Source: Dyella marensis
GTDB taxonomy: Bacteria; Pseudomonadota; Gammaproteobacteria; Xanthomonadales; Rhodanobacteraceae
Length of the DNA: 64,000 nucleotides
Reading direction: 5' to 3'
NCBI RefSeq assembly: GCF_900112865.1
Contig: NZ_FONH01000001.1
Span: 606,118-670,117 of the forward strand
Each line of letters starts with the position of its first letter. The stretch's first letter is position 1. This document shows, piece by piece, positions 28,393 to 37,902 of this stretch. The notes beneath the pieces were generated by a model that saw nothing but the letters and a program-made list of their open reading frames with translations, had not been told where the DNA came from and made no database searches. Position numbers and translations under genes: made by a program.

Positions 28393-30328
28393 GTCTTCTC
28401 AACCCCGCCGCCACCAACCTCCGCAACACTCGATCCTGCAGACTCCCGCGCCCGATCAGCTCCATCCGCACCAGCGCCTCGTCCTCGCCGTCCACACGCT
28501 CCCCCGGATGGAACAGCGCGCGCAGCAAATCCCAGCGCCCGCGCCACGATCCGCTCTTGGACTTCAACCACGCCAGCGCCGGCAGCAGCCGCTGCTCCAC
28601 CTCGGTGAAATCGCTGCCGAACGGAAACGCCGGAAACAGGCCCTTCTGCTCCAGCGGCCCAAGCACCTCGCGCAGATGCTCGGGCCGGTTCCGGCGCCAT
28701 TTCTCGGGAATCTGGAAATCCGGCGACAGCTTGCCCGCCGCCTTCGCCTCCGCGCACAGCGCATCGAGGAAACGCGCATCGCTGATCGCCAGCATCGCCT
28801 CCACGCATTCGCCGTCGCTCTTGCCGCGCAGGTCGGCCACGCCGTACTCGGTGACGAACAGGTCGCGCAGGTGCCGCGCAATGGTGCAATGGCCGTAGTT
28901 GAAACGGATATTGGTCTCCACCGCGCCGCGCACGTTGCGCGTGGCGCGCAGCAGCAGCGCCGAGCGGCCGTCCGGCAACTCGTGCGCCATCGCCACGAAG
29001 TTGTATTGCCCGCCGACGCCGCTGACCACGCGGCCGTCTTCCAGTCCGTCGGACACCGCCGAACCCAGCAGCGTGGCCATCATGCACGTGTTGAAGAAGC
29101 GCGCGCCGCGCCGCTGCAGGGCGGCCAGGTTCTGGTGGTTGCCGTACAGCTGGTTGACGTTGGACACGCGGCACATGTCGATCGCATCGGGATCGGCCGC
29201 CTCGATCTCGTCCAGCCAGCGGTACAGCTGGCGCGTGCCGAGGAAGAACGCGCCGCGCAGGTAATGCCCGCCGGGTGTTTCCGCCGCCAGCCGCCCGGCC
29301 GCCGAGGCGCGCTCCAGGCCGAGGTTGTCCCAGCTGCGCCGCCGCAGGATGCCGCCGCGCTGCAGATGCATGAAGCCGTCCATGACCATTTCGCTGGCGC
29401 CGTACAGGCCGGTGGCGAACGGCGCCAGGCCGCCGATGCGCGCGGCCAGCGCGTGGGTGGCGCCGCGCGGGTCCAGCGCCACCAGCGCGCGGCGCCAGTG
29501 CACGTTGTCGCGCTGGCGCAGCAGCAGCGCATGCACCAGCGCATCGGACAGGGCGCCGATGCCGATCTGCAGGCAGCCGCCGTCCTTGACCAGCGCGCTG
29601 GCGTGCAGGCCCAGCGCGTATTCGGCCAGGTCGACCGGCTGGCGCGGCAGGGCGAACAGCGGCGGGCTGGTTTCGGGCTGCAGTTCCAGGTCGAAGAAAT
29701 CCTCCGGCACTTCGGCGTGGCCGCTCAGGTACGGCAGCTCCGGATGCACCACCGCCACGCACAGCGGCCGCGCCCGGCCGGCGGCCTTGGCCTGGTCGAG
29801 GAAGTCCAGCGTGAGGTCCGGATTGCACGACAGGCTGTAGCGCACTCCCGCCGCGGTTTCGCGGCGCGCCACCAGCTGCACCAGCAGGTTGATGTCCTGC
29901 ACCACCAGGTCGCGGGCGACGTGGGTGTAGTTCTGGCTGATGTAGTTGCGCTGCGCGCTGCCCGACTGCAGCAAGGCGCCGGACTGCATGTAGAACTCGT
30001 GCACCGCCACGTTCGGCGGCAAGGCATTGCGCGCCTGGTCCAGCGCGTACTGCGGGTCTTCCGCGTCGAGGCCGAAATGGCGATCCAGGAACGGCTTGGC
30101 GAAGCGCTCTTCCAGGCCCGGCTGCGGCCGCGGGCGGGTGAGCGAGAGCGCGGTGTACAGCGTCATCGAGCGCGAGCCGTCGGCCTGGGTCAGCCGGTAC
30201 AGCGCATTGAGCAGGCCATGCGGCTTGCCCAGGCCGAGCGGCGCGGCGATGCGCAGATCGGGACCAAGCCGTTCGGCGATGTGCCGGGCACAGGCTTCCG
30301 TGTCGGTGCGACGTTGCTCGGGCGTCAT
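28379..30328 (-). CDS. Acetyl-CoA hydrolase/transferase family protein
   Basis: A 649-residue class I CoA-transferase-like protein (about 510 in the short forms). The glutamate that forms the CoA thioester is probably in GLYGASEMVMDGF. SGVGGQYNFVAMAHELPDGRS is the conserved C-terminal domain motif, and LQIGIGALSDALVHALL an earlier CoA-contact block. The C-terminal last about 130 residues extend beyond the common family core. ATG 30328 is used; an upstream in-frame ATG at 30367 would add 13 residues. No ribosome site is clear for either. It may interconvert acetyl- or succinyl-CoA and acetate. Confidence 0.78.
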   Translation of the reverse strand: MTPEQRRTDTEACARHIAERLGPDLRIAAPLGLGKPHGLLNALYRLTQADGSRSMTLYTALSLTRPRPQPGLEERFAKPFLDRHFGLDAEDPQYALDQARNALPPNVAVHEFYMQSGALLQSGSAQRNYISQNYTHVARDLVVQDINLLVQLVARRETAAGVRYSLSCNPDLTLDFLDQAKAAGRARPLCVAVVHPELPYLSGHAEVPEDFFDLELQPETSPPLFALPRQPVDLAEYALGLHASALVKDGGCLQIGIGALSDALVHALLLRQRDNVHWRRALVALDPRGATHALAARIGGLAPFATGLYGASEMVMDGFMHLQRGGILRRRSWDNLGLERASAAGRLAAETPGGHYLRGAFFLGTRQLYRWLDEIEAADPDAIDMCRVSNVNQLYGNHQNLAALQRRGARFFNTCMMATLLGSAVSDGLEDGRVVSGVGGQYNFVAMAHELPDGRSALLLRATRNVRGAVETNIRFNYGHCTIARHLRDLFVTEYGVADLRGKSDGECVEAMLAISDARFLDALCAEAKAAGKLSPDFQIPEKWRRNRPEHLREVLGPLEQKGLFPAFPFGSDFTEVEQRLLPALAWLKSKSGSWRGRWDLLRALFHPGERVDGEDEALVRMELIGRGSLQDRVLRRLVAAGLRRRRLG

Positions 30329-30465
30329 GGGCGCGGAGCATGCCAGAAACACCGCGAAGCATGTCATTGGCCGGATGGGCGCCGCATGGCCTCACTTCAT
30401 GCCCTCTTCATTCACGCCGCCTGCACCGACGGCGACGGTCACAAGCCATGCCCTACACTGCCGGC

Positions 30466-31920
<1,455 letters not shown>

Positions 31921-31934
31921 GCGTCGAAACTGGC

Positions 31935-32018
31935 GTAGGTTGGGGTGAGCCAAGGGCGAACCCCAACATGGCGGGGCATCGCATCGTTGGGGTTCGCCCC
32001 TGGCTCACCCCAACCTAC
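31935..32018. repeat. GTAG-type REP palindrome, copy 4
   Basis: Best-preserved copy: starts GTAGGTTGGGGTGAGCCA and ends TGGCTCACCCCAACCTAC, so both ends carry the GTAG/CTAC tetranucleotide. Inner words GGGCGAACCCCAACATG and GTTGGGGTTCGCCC pair. Located between the PLD gene and xseA. Confidence 0.88.
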
Positions 32019-32082
32019 GCCTCAAGTCTTTCCGCCAAGCCCATGACAGCCCGGCAGTTCCTGCGCTAGTCTCCCGCTTTCC

Positions 32083-33432
32083 ATGCACGCCCCCGACGCT
32101 CCCACGCCGCCCTCGCGGCACATCCTCACGCCGAGCACGCTCAACCGGCTGGTGCGCGACCTGCTGGAGGACGCGCTGCCGCTGGTATGGATCGAGGGCG
32201 AGCTGTCCAACGTGGCGCGGCCGGCCTCGGGGCATCTGTATTTCACCCTCAAGGACGCCAACGCCCAGGTGCGTTGCGCGATGTTCCGCCCCAAGGCTGT
32301 CGGCCTGCGCTTCCGTCCCGTCGATGGCACCCATGTGCTGGTGCGCGCCCGCGTGGGGCTGTACGAACCGCGCGGCGAGTTCCAGCTCGTCGCCGAGCAT
32401 ATGGAGCCGGCCGGCGAAGGCGCGCTGCAGCGCGAGTTCGAGCAGCTCAAGGCCAGGCTCGACGCCGAAGGCCTGTTCGACCGTGCGCGCAAGCGCCCCC
32501 TGCCCGCCTTCGCCCGCCGCATCGGCGTGATCACCTCGGCCACCGGCGCCGCCGTGCGCGACGTGCTGAGCGTGCTGTCGCGCCGCTGGCCGCTGGCCGA
32601 GGTCGAGGTGCTGCCGGTGCCGGTGCAGGGCCGCGAGGCGCCGCCGGCGATCGTCTCGATGCTGCGCCGCGCCTCCGCCAGCGGCCGCTACGACGTGCTC
32701 CTGCTGACCCGCGGCGGCGGCTCGCTGGAAGACCTGTGGGCATTCAACGACGAGCAGGTCGCGCGTGCCGTGCACGCCAGCGCGGTGCCGGTGGTGTCGG
32801 CGGTCGGCCACGAGGTGGATTTCAGCATCGCCGACTTCGTCGCCGACCTGCGCGCGCCCACGCCGTCCGCCGCGGCGGAACTGCTGGTCCCCGACGCCGC
32901 CTCGCTGGAGCGCCACCTGCGCCAGCTGCGCCAGCGCCTGGCCACCCTGCAGCAGCGCCGCCTGCACGCGCTGATCCAACGCACCGACCACCTGCTCGCC
33001 CGCCTGCAGGCCCAGCGCCCGCAGACCCGCCTGTCGCGCGACCGCGAACGCCTCGCCCACCTGCGCCACCGCCTCGCCGTCGCCATGCGCGAAACCCTGC
33101 GCGAAAGCAGCCGCCGCCTGGAACGCGACCACGCCCGCCTGCTCACCCGCCATCCCCGCCAGCGCCTGCCGCTGTACGCACAACAACTCGCACAACAGGA
33201 CCGCCGCCTGCGCCAGGCCATCCAGCGCATCCTCGAACGCCACCGCGCCGCCTTAGGCCAGAGCGCCCGCGCACTGCATGCGGTGAGTCCGCTTGCCACG
33301 CTGGAGCGTGGCTACGCGATTCTGTTCGACGAGCAGGGACGCGTGATCCGCACGGCCGCTGCCGTGGCGCCCGATGCGCGGGTGCGGGCGAGGCTGGCGG
33401 ATGGGGAGTTGGTGTTGAAGAACGAGGCGTAG
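32083..33432 (+). CDS. xseA: Exodeoxyribonuclease VII large subunit
   Basis: A 449-residue subunit of the single-strand exonuclease involved in repair. The N-terminal OB domain spans LTPSTLNRLVRDLLEDALPL to LVAEHMEPAGEGAL; the catalytic core has GVITSATGAAVRDVLSVLSRRWP, TRGGGSLEDLWAFNDEQVARA and SAVGHEVDFSIADFVADLRAPTPSAAAEL. A long basic coiled coil follows, then LERGYAILFDEQGRVI. Length is normal. xseB is not adjacent. Confidence 0.94.
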   Translation: MHAPDAPTPPSRHILTPSTLNRLVRDLLEDALPLVWIEGELSNVARPASGHLYFTLKDANAQVRCAMFRPKAVGLRFRPVDGTHVLVRARVGLYEPRGEFQLVAEHMEPAGEGALQREFEQLKARLDAEGLFDRARKRPLPAFARRIGVITSATGAAVRDVLSVLSRRWPLAEVEVLPVPVQGREAPPAIVSMLRRASASGRYDVLLLTRGGGSLEDLWAFNDEQVARAVHASAVPVVSAVGHEVDFSIADFVADLRAPTPSAAAELLVPDAASLERHLRQLRQRLATLQQRRLHALIQRTDHLLARLQAQRPQTRLSRDRERLAHLRHRLAVAMRETLRESSRRLERDHARLLTRHPRQRLPLYAQQLAQQDRRLRQAIQRILERHRAALGQSARALHAVSPLATLERGYAILFDEQGRVIRTAAAVAPDARVRARLADGELVLKNEA

Positions 33433-33850
33433 CGCGTATTAAGCGCTAGTGGCGAGCCTCAACTCCTCGCTCCGCCCGGCCCCTCACCCCAACCCTCTCC
33501 CCGACGGGGAGAGGGGGACGCAGGCACTCGCGAAGATCCAACGAGAGCACGCGGCACAGCCCGCGGCGTTCCGCTTGTGCGCTTTTGATCTTGCTCTTGA
33601 TCTTCAACCCCCTTGGCGCGGCGGTGAGGGCTGGACGATCAGGCCCCGAAGGGGGCGAGGACAGGAGTCCTCGCCTTTTTGACGGGACATGGATGTCCCG
33701 TCAAAAAGCCCGGCCAGCCCTCACGTACCCGCAGCAGCGAAGCTGCGGAGGGCGCCGTGCAGGGTGCCCTTCTCTTTGGTTACTTTCTCTTGGGCAGCCA
33801 CATGAGATTCCATATAGACTTCGCAGCTTGCTCAGGGATCGACGCTTCAC
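33433..33850. repeat. Repeat-rich gap at the edge of the accessory island
   Basis: No gene. It holds the CTCCGCCCGGCCCCTCACCC-CTCTCCCC/GGGGAGAGGGG hairpin (33466-33515); a terminator (33654-33680); a perfect palindrome with 14-base arms, TTTTTGACGGGACA-TGGA-TGTCCCGTCAAAAA at 33676-33707; and GGTTACTTTCTCTTGGGC (33777-33794), the left half of the palindromic word seen whole at 17338-17371. The right half (CAAAGAGAAAGTGA type) is missing here, replaced by the sequence leading to the recombinase. Confidence 0.65.
33654..33680 (+). terminator. Rho-independent terminator downstream of xseA
   Basis: GGCGAGGA, six-base loop, TCCTCGCC, TTTTT. It is about 220 bases past xseA and merges into the following 14-base-arm palindrome. 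Confidence 0.7.
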
Positions 33851-35482
33851 GTGGACGCAAACATCAAGGTTTATAGCTATTTACGCTTCAGTGACGCCCG
33901 ACAGTCCACCGGCAGCAGTGCCCATCGCCAGATCGAATTTGCGGCCAACTGGGCCAAGGGCCGGCAGCTGCAGCTTGATGCCTCGCTCTCCCTCCGCGAC
34001 GAAGGATTGAGCGCCTACCACCAGCGTCATGTAAAGCAAGGCGCCTTGGGCACCTTCCTCCGCGCCGTGGACGAGGGCCAAATTGGCGCCGGGTCCGTGC
34101 TGGTCGTGGAAGGTCTGGATCGGCTGAGCCGTGCCGAACCGCTCCAGGCCCAGGCACAGCTCGCCCAGATCATCAATGCCGGCATCACCGTGGTGACCGC
34201 CAGCGATGGCCGGGAATACAACCGGGAGGGACTGAAGGCCAATCCCATGGAGCTGGTCCATAGCCTGCTGGTGATGATCCGGGCACATGAGGAAAGCGAT
34301 ACCAAGAGCAAGCGGGTTAAAGCGGCCATTCGTCGTCAGTGCCAGCAGTGGCTGGACGGCGCCTATCGCGGTCGTATCCGCAATGGCAAGGATCCCCAAT
34401 GGCTCACTTGGCGGTCGGATGGCTGGCAACTCATCCCGGAACGGGTCGACGCCGTCCGAATGGCCATCGACTTGTTCCGCGCCGGGCATGGGGCGGTCGC
34501 CATTGTCGATCGTCTCAATGCCGCGGGACTCTCCGTCTCGGACAAAGGGACTCGGGCGACGCACCTCTATAAGGTGTTTCGCCTGCCCGCCCTCCGAGGT
34601 GCCAAGACCTTGTCGGTCGATGGGGTCGACTACACGCTGTCCGACTACTACCCGGCCATCCTAAGTCCGGAGGACTTCGACGAACTGCAGGGCCTGTTCT
34701 CGCAGTCGGGTCGGCGTAAGGGTAAAGGCGAACTGCCCGGCATCATCACCGGCCTACGCCTTACCCAGTGCGGGTACTGCGGATCGGCCATGGTGGCCCA
34801 GAACCTGATGAGCCGGAAAAAGGACGAGGACGGCCGGGTCCATGACACCTATCGTCGCCTGTCCTGCGGCTCCGGGCAGGCCTATCGTCGTTGCCCGGTG
34901 GGCGGCAGCACGAGCATCGCCCCAATCGAACGGGCGATCCTGGACTTCTGTTCGGACCAGATCAATCTGGACGCCCTACTGGAACGCGGCGTCGTTGACC
35001 CGCCGGCTCGCCAGAAACTCGCCGCCGCCAAGGCACGCGTCGCCGACGTGGAGGCGCAGCTCAAGCGCTTGACCGACGCCTTGCTGCAGGATGATGGTGC
35101 GGTTCCAGCGATCATCCTTCGTAAGGTCCGTGAGTTGGAAGAGGAGCTAGAGCACCTAAGGCAAGAGGTGACTGACGCCGACACGGAATGGGCAGCCGTG
35201 TCCCGCAAGGCGCCGACGACCGCAGAGGCCTGGCGTGAGCTCGTGGTCCAGGTGAAAAGCCAGGATTACGATGCGCGACTGAAAGCCCGCCAACTCGTGG
35301 CCGACACCTTTGCGCGCATCGTGGTCTACCGCGTTGGTGTCGAACCCGGCGAGCCTGCCAACCCTGCGCTAGATCTGGTTCTGGTACCGCATGGCGGCCA
35401 TCCCAGGGCGCTACGCATTCACCGCAAAACGGGCCAATGGCTTAGCGCAGAAGACGTAAGTACTCGAGCCTTAGCCGGCTGA
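33851..35482 (+). CDS. Large serine recombinase / integrase
   Basis: A 543-residue site-specific recombinase. The N-terminal resolvase domain has the catalytic serine in YSYLRFSDARQSTG (about residue 14), the arginines in VVEGLDRLSRAEPL, and the helix region MIRAHEESDTKSKRVKAA. A recombinase domain follows (PERVDAVRMAIDLFRAGHGAVAIVDRLNAAGL), then a zinc ribbon (CGYCGSAM and SCGSGQAYRRCP) and a coiled coil (about residues 400-450). Start is GTG 33851 with only a weak AGGGA about 14 bases upstream. It is the first gene of the island and likely drove its integration. Confidence 0.9.
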   Translation: MDANIKVYSYLRFSDARQSTGSSAHRQIEFAANWAKGRQLQLDASLSLRDEGLSAYHQRHVKQGALGTFLRAVDEGQIGAGSVLVVEGLDRLSRAEPLQAQAQLAQIINAGITVVTASDGREYNREGLKANPMELVHSLLVMIRAHEESDTKSKRVKAAIRRQCQQWLDGAYRGRIRNGKDPQWLTWRSDGWQLIPERVDAVRMAIDLFRAGHGAVAIVDRLNAAGLSVSDKGTRATHLYKVFRLPALRGAKTLSVDGVDYTLSDYYPAILSPEDFDELQGLFSQSGRRKGKGELPGIITGLRLTQCGYCGSAMVAQNLMSRKKDEDGRVHDTYRRLSCGSGQAYRRCPVGGSTSIAPIERAILDFCSDQINLDALLERGVVDPPARQKLAAAKARVADVEAQLKRLTDALLQDDGAVPAIILRKVRELEEELEHLRQEVTDADTEWAAVSRKAPTTAEAWRELVVQVKSQDYDARLKARQLVADTFARIVVYRVGVEPGEPANPALDLVLVPHGGHPRALRIHRKTGQWLSAEDVSTRALAG

Positions 35483-35576
35483 TCCGCATATGTCCCTGCG
35501 CCGCGAAATGCAGTCGACTCGAAGTCAGGCATAGGTGTATCACCACAGCCACAACGAATTGAGGATGGAGAGGGTA

Positions 35577-36146
35577 ATGCGAGAATTCAACGGATTCGAT
35601 GATCCCACGAGCCATAACCTTTGGGTCTTGGAGCGGCAGTCTGAAGCCGAACCATATGGCGACCATGAAGCCCTGCAAAGGTTTCTGGAGCATGTGATTA
35701 CGATTGTCAAAATGCTGCCGACGCCTGTAAGGACCCTCTTTCCGATGGGCAACTGCTTTATTGGGGATCTTCATTGGAAAAAGCCGCCAGCGTGGTGCCA
35801 TAAGCACTGGCGATCCATCGCGGCGGACATAATCGTTGGGCTGGACCGCGTCCAAGCCGAGCGCGAACGCCTCCTCGCCGATACGGTTGGTTTGGCCGAC
35901 CGCAAGCAAAGTGTAGGTGAACAAATACTGGAGGCATGTCGTGAACTGCGTGCTCAGGGGCACGACGTCGCGATTGCCCGACGCATCCAGCACTTAGGCG
36001 CAGGGACGGAGATGGGTGGGGATGCTCGAGAACTGGAGCGCCTGTTCTCCAGAAAGCGAGTGGCGGACTGGACGGCTCACGAGCAAGAAATCCACCGGCG
36101 CATCGCGCACATCGAAGTCATTGCGCGTCGGTTTCATCATCGCTAA
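35577..36146 (+). CDS. Hypothetical protein next to the recombinase
   Basis: A 189-residue protein I do not recognise. ATG 35577 is chosen because GGAGAGGG is 3-10 bases upstream; ATG 35565 and an earlier start in the same frame exist. The N-terminal half contains HWKKPPAWCHKHW; the C-terminal half is helical and charged (VGLDRVQAERERLLADTVGLADRKQSVGEQILEACREL, then AHEQEIHRRIAHIEVIARRF), which suggests a coiled-coil or DNA-binding accessory. Composition is less GC-rich than the core genes. It lies 94 bases behind the recombinase. Confidence 0.5.
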   Translation: MREFNGFDDPTSHNLWVLERQSEAEPYGDHEALQRFLEHVITIVKMLPTPVRTLFPMGNCFIGDLHWKKPPAWCHKHWRSIAADIIVGLDRVQAERERLLADTVGLADRKQSVGEQILEACRELRAQGHDVAIARRIQHLGAGTEMGGDARELERLFSRKRVADWTAHEQEIHRRIAHIEVIARRFHHR

Positions 36147-36497
36147 TCAGTCGCGATCACGATCCTTAGGGTCAATGGGGTCCGGCTCAAACACACTGCT
36201 AAGCCATCGAGGTTCAGTCCACTGGATGGTGTCACCGGCCAGACTAGCCGTCGTGAGTTCCATAAGGCTCTCCGGCATCGGTCTCTCTGCCCGGGGATGG
36301 ACATAGAGCGTATCCTGAGCAACATGTCTGTTGTAGACGTGTAGGCCTCTGAAAATCCATGCACCAGACACTTGCTCCCGACGGGGACGCCCGCCTTCAT
36401 ACCAAAATCCGCCTAATGGTCCTAACACGGTGGCCGAGGCGGCGGCGTGACCGGCAAGGCGAACATGATCTCCGTAGAGCGCCTGAGCCTCATCCAT
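36147..36497 (-). CDS. Small hypothetical protein, convergent with the gene before it
   Basis: About 116 residues from an ATG at 36497 (MDEAQALYGDHVRLAGHAAA) to the stop at 36147. Sequence such as GPLGGFWYEGGRPRREQVSG and AQDTLYVHPRAERPMPESL looks protein-like, but I know no family and see no ribosome site. The frame remains open upstream to 36755. It could also be a decayed or spurious frame; the adjacent 36498-36744 holds no other gene, only a CCCATATGTGGG palindrome near 36613. Confidence 0.35.
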   Translation of the reverse strand: MDEAQALYGDHVRLAGHAAASATVLGPLGGFWYEGGRPRREQVSGAWIFRGLHVYNRHVAQDTLYVHPRAERPMPESLMELTTASLAGDTIQWTEPRWLSSVFEPDPIDPKDRDRD

Positions 36498-36744
36498 GCG
36501 GCTAAGGAAACCAGACGTTACGTTGAGACTAGCGCCGCGATGCAGGCACCAGCACGAGGCGTGGCTTACGTGAAGCTTGCGTAAAAAAAGACTTGAATTC
36601 GTGTTGATCACCCATATGTGGGGGTTGTAGAGACGAGTCACCCCCAAAAGGTGTGGTTGTCGCAAGTAATGAGATTCGATGGGAGCACTCTGTCTCTGGG
36701 GCGGCCGAGCGGCCGAAGCGAGACGTTGCGTGGGGAATCCATCG

Positions 36745-37902
36745 ATGAGCACCAAGCACGAGATTGTTTTTTACCCGGTTGGAAATGGAGATTCGGTCCA
36801 GATCATTTTGGACCAGGGGCGCCGTGTTCTCTTCGACTTTTGTCACCGAGACAAAGGAGAAGACGAGGAAACACCGGAGATCGATCTTAAGAAGCGACTG
36901 CGTGACGAATTGAAGGCTGCCGGCCGCGACTATTTCGACGTGGTGGCTTTTACGCACGCCGACAACGATCACATTCAGGGCAGCACAGCGTATTTCGAAC
37001 TGGAGTATGCGGCCTGCTACCAGGGCGGTGATCGCATCAAGATCCGAGAGCTGTGGGTGCCGGCGGCCATGCTGTTAGAGGAGGCCGAACGCGATCAGTT
37101 GTCCGATGAATTCGTGGTGCTCCGTCAGGAAGCGCGGCATCGGTTGCTGGAGGGCAAAGGCATCTTGGTGTTCTCGCAACCCGAGGCGCTGATGGAATGG
37201 CTGAGGCCCAAGCTTGAGGAGCGTGGCGAGGCCGCCACAGCGCGAGATCACCTGTTCATCGATGCGGGCAATCTTGTTCCCGGATTCACCCTGGATCGCG
37301 ACGGTGCGGAGTTCTTCTGCCACTCGCCCTTCATTGAGCACTGTGATGGCGATGGCGACATTATCCGAAACCGTGCGGCACTGATCTTCAACGTTCGATT
37401 CGACGCGGACGGTCAGCGGTACGACTTCCTGGAAGTCGGTGACGCCGAACATGGCGATCTCGAGGACATCGTCGAGGCAACCCGCTACCACGGTAATGAT
37501 GATCGCCTCGACTGGGACCTGTTCAACATCCCCCATCACTGCAGCTATAAGGCGCTGAGCAGCGAAAAAGGAGATCGCGAAACGGTTCCGACGCCATTGG
37601 TCGATGAACTGTTGCGGCAGGGCAAGCCTGATTCCTACCTCGTGAGCTCCAGCAAGCCGATTACGGATATTGAAGAGTCCTACGAACAGATCCAGCCACC
37701 GCATATCCAGGCTCGCAAGGCGTACGAGCGAATCCTCCGCGAGATTGGTGGGCGCAAGTTTCTGGTGACGATGGAGGAGCCGAACGGCTATCACCCCGAG
37801 CCACTGACTTTCGCTATTGAACGCCGCGGAATCAGCTGGCTCAGCAAGGCAACGCTGGGCGCAGCGGCAATCATTACGTCTCGTCCGCCCAGGGCTGGCT
37901 AA
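36745..37902 (+). CDS. Metallo-beta-lactamase-fold hydrolase (ComEC-type MBL), gene 1 of Ub-like/patatin operon
   Basis: A 385-residue MBL-fold protein without signal peptide. The metal motif is THADNDHIQGS (H71-x-D-x-D75-H76), then FLEVGDAEHGDLEDIVEAT (metal-bridging Asp) and IPHHCSYKAL (His). The opening FYPVGNGDSVQIIL is the start used by ComEC-like MBL domains. Such stand-alone domains are often hydrolases acting on nucleotides or nucleic acids; the substrate here is unknown. Start at 36745 is chosen for that N-terminus; only a weak GGGGAA is upstream. Its stop shares one base with the start of the E2-E1-JAB gene (TAATG), so both are translated together. Confidence 0.78.
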   Translation: MSTKHEIVFYPVGNGDSVQIILDQGRRVLFDFCHRDKGEDEETPEIDLKKRLRDELKAAGRDYFDVVAFTHADNDHIQGSTAYFELEYAACYQGGDRIKIRELWVPAAMLLEEAERDQLSDEFVVLRQEARHRLLEGKGILVFSQPEALMEWLRPKLEERGEAATARDHLFIDAGNLVPGFTLDRDGAEFFCHSPFIEHCDGDGDIIRNRAALIFNVRFDADGQRYDFLEVGDAEHGDLEDIVEATRYHGNDDRLDWDLFNIPHHCSYKALSSEKGDRETVPTPLVDELLRQGKPDSYLVSSSKPITDIEESYEQIQPPHIQARKAYERILREIGGRKFLVTMEEPNGYHPEPLTFAIERRGISWLSKATLGAAAIITSRPPRAG

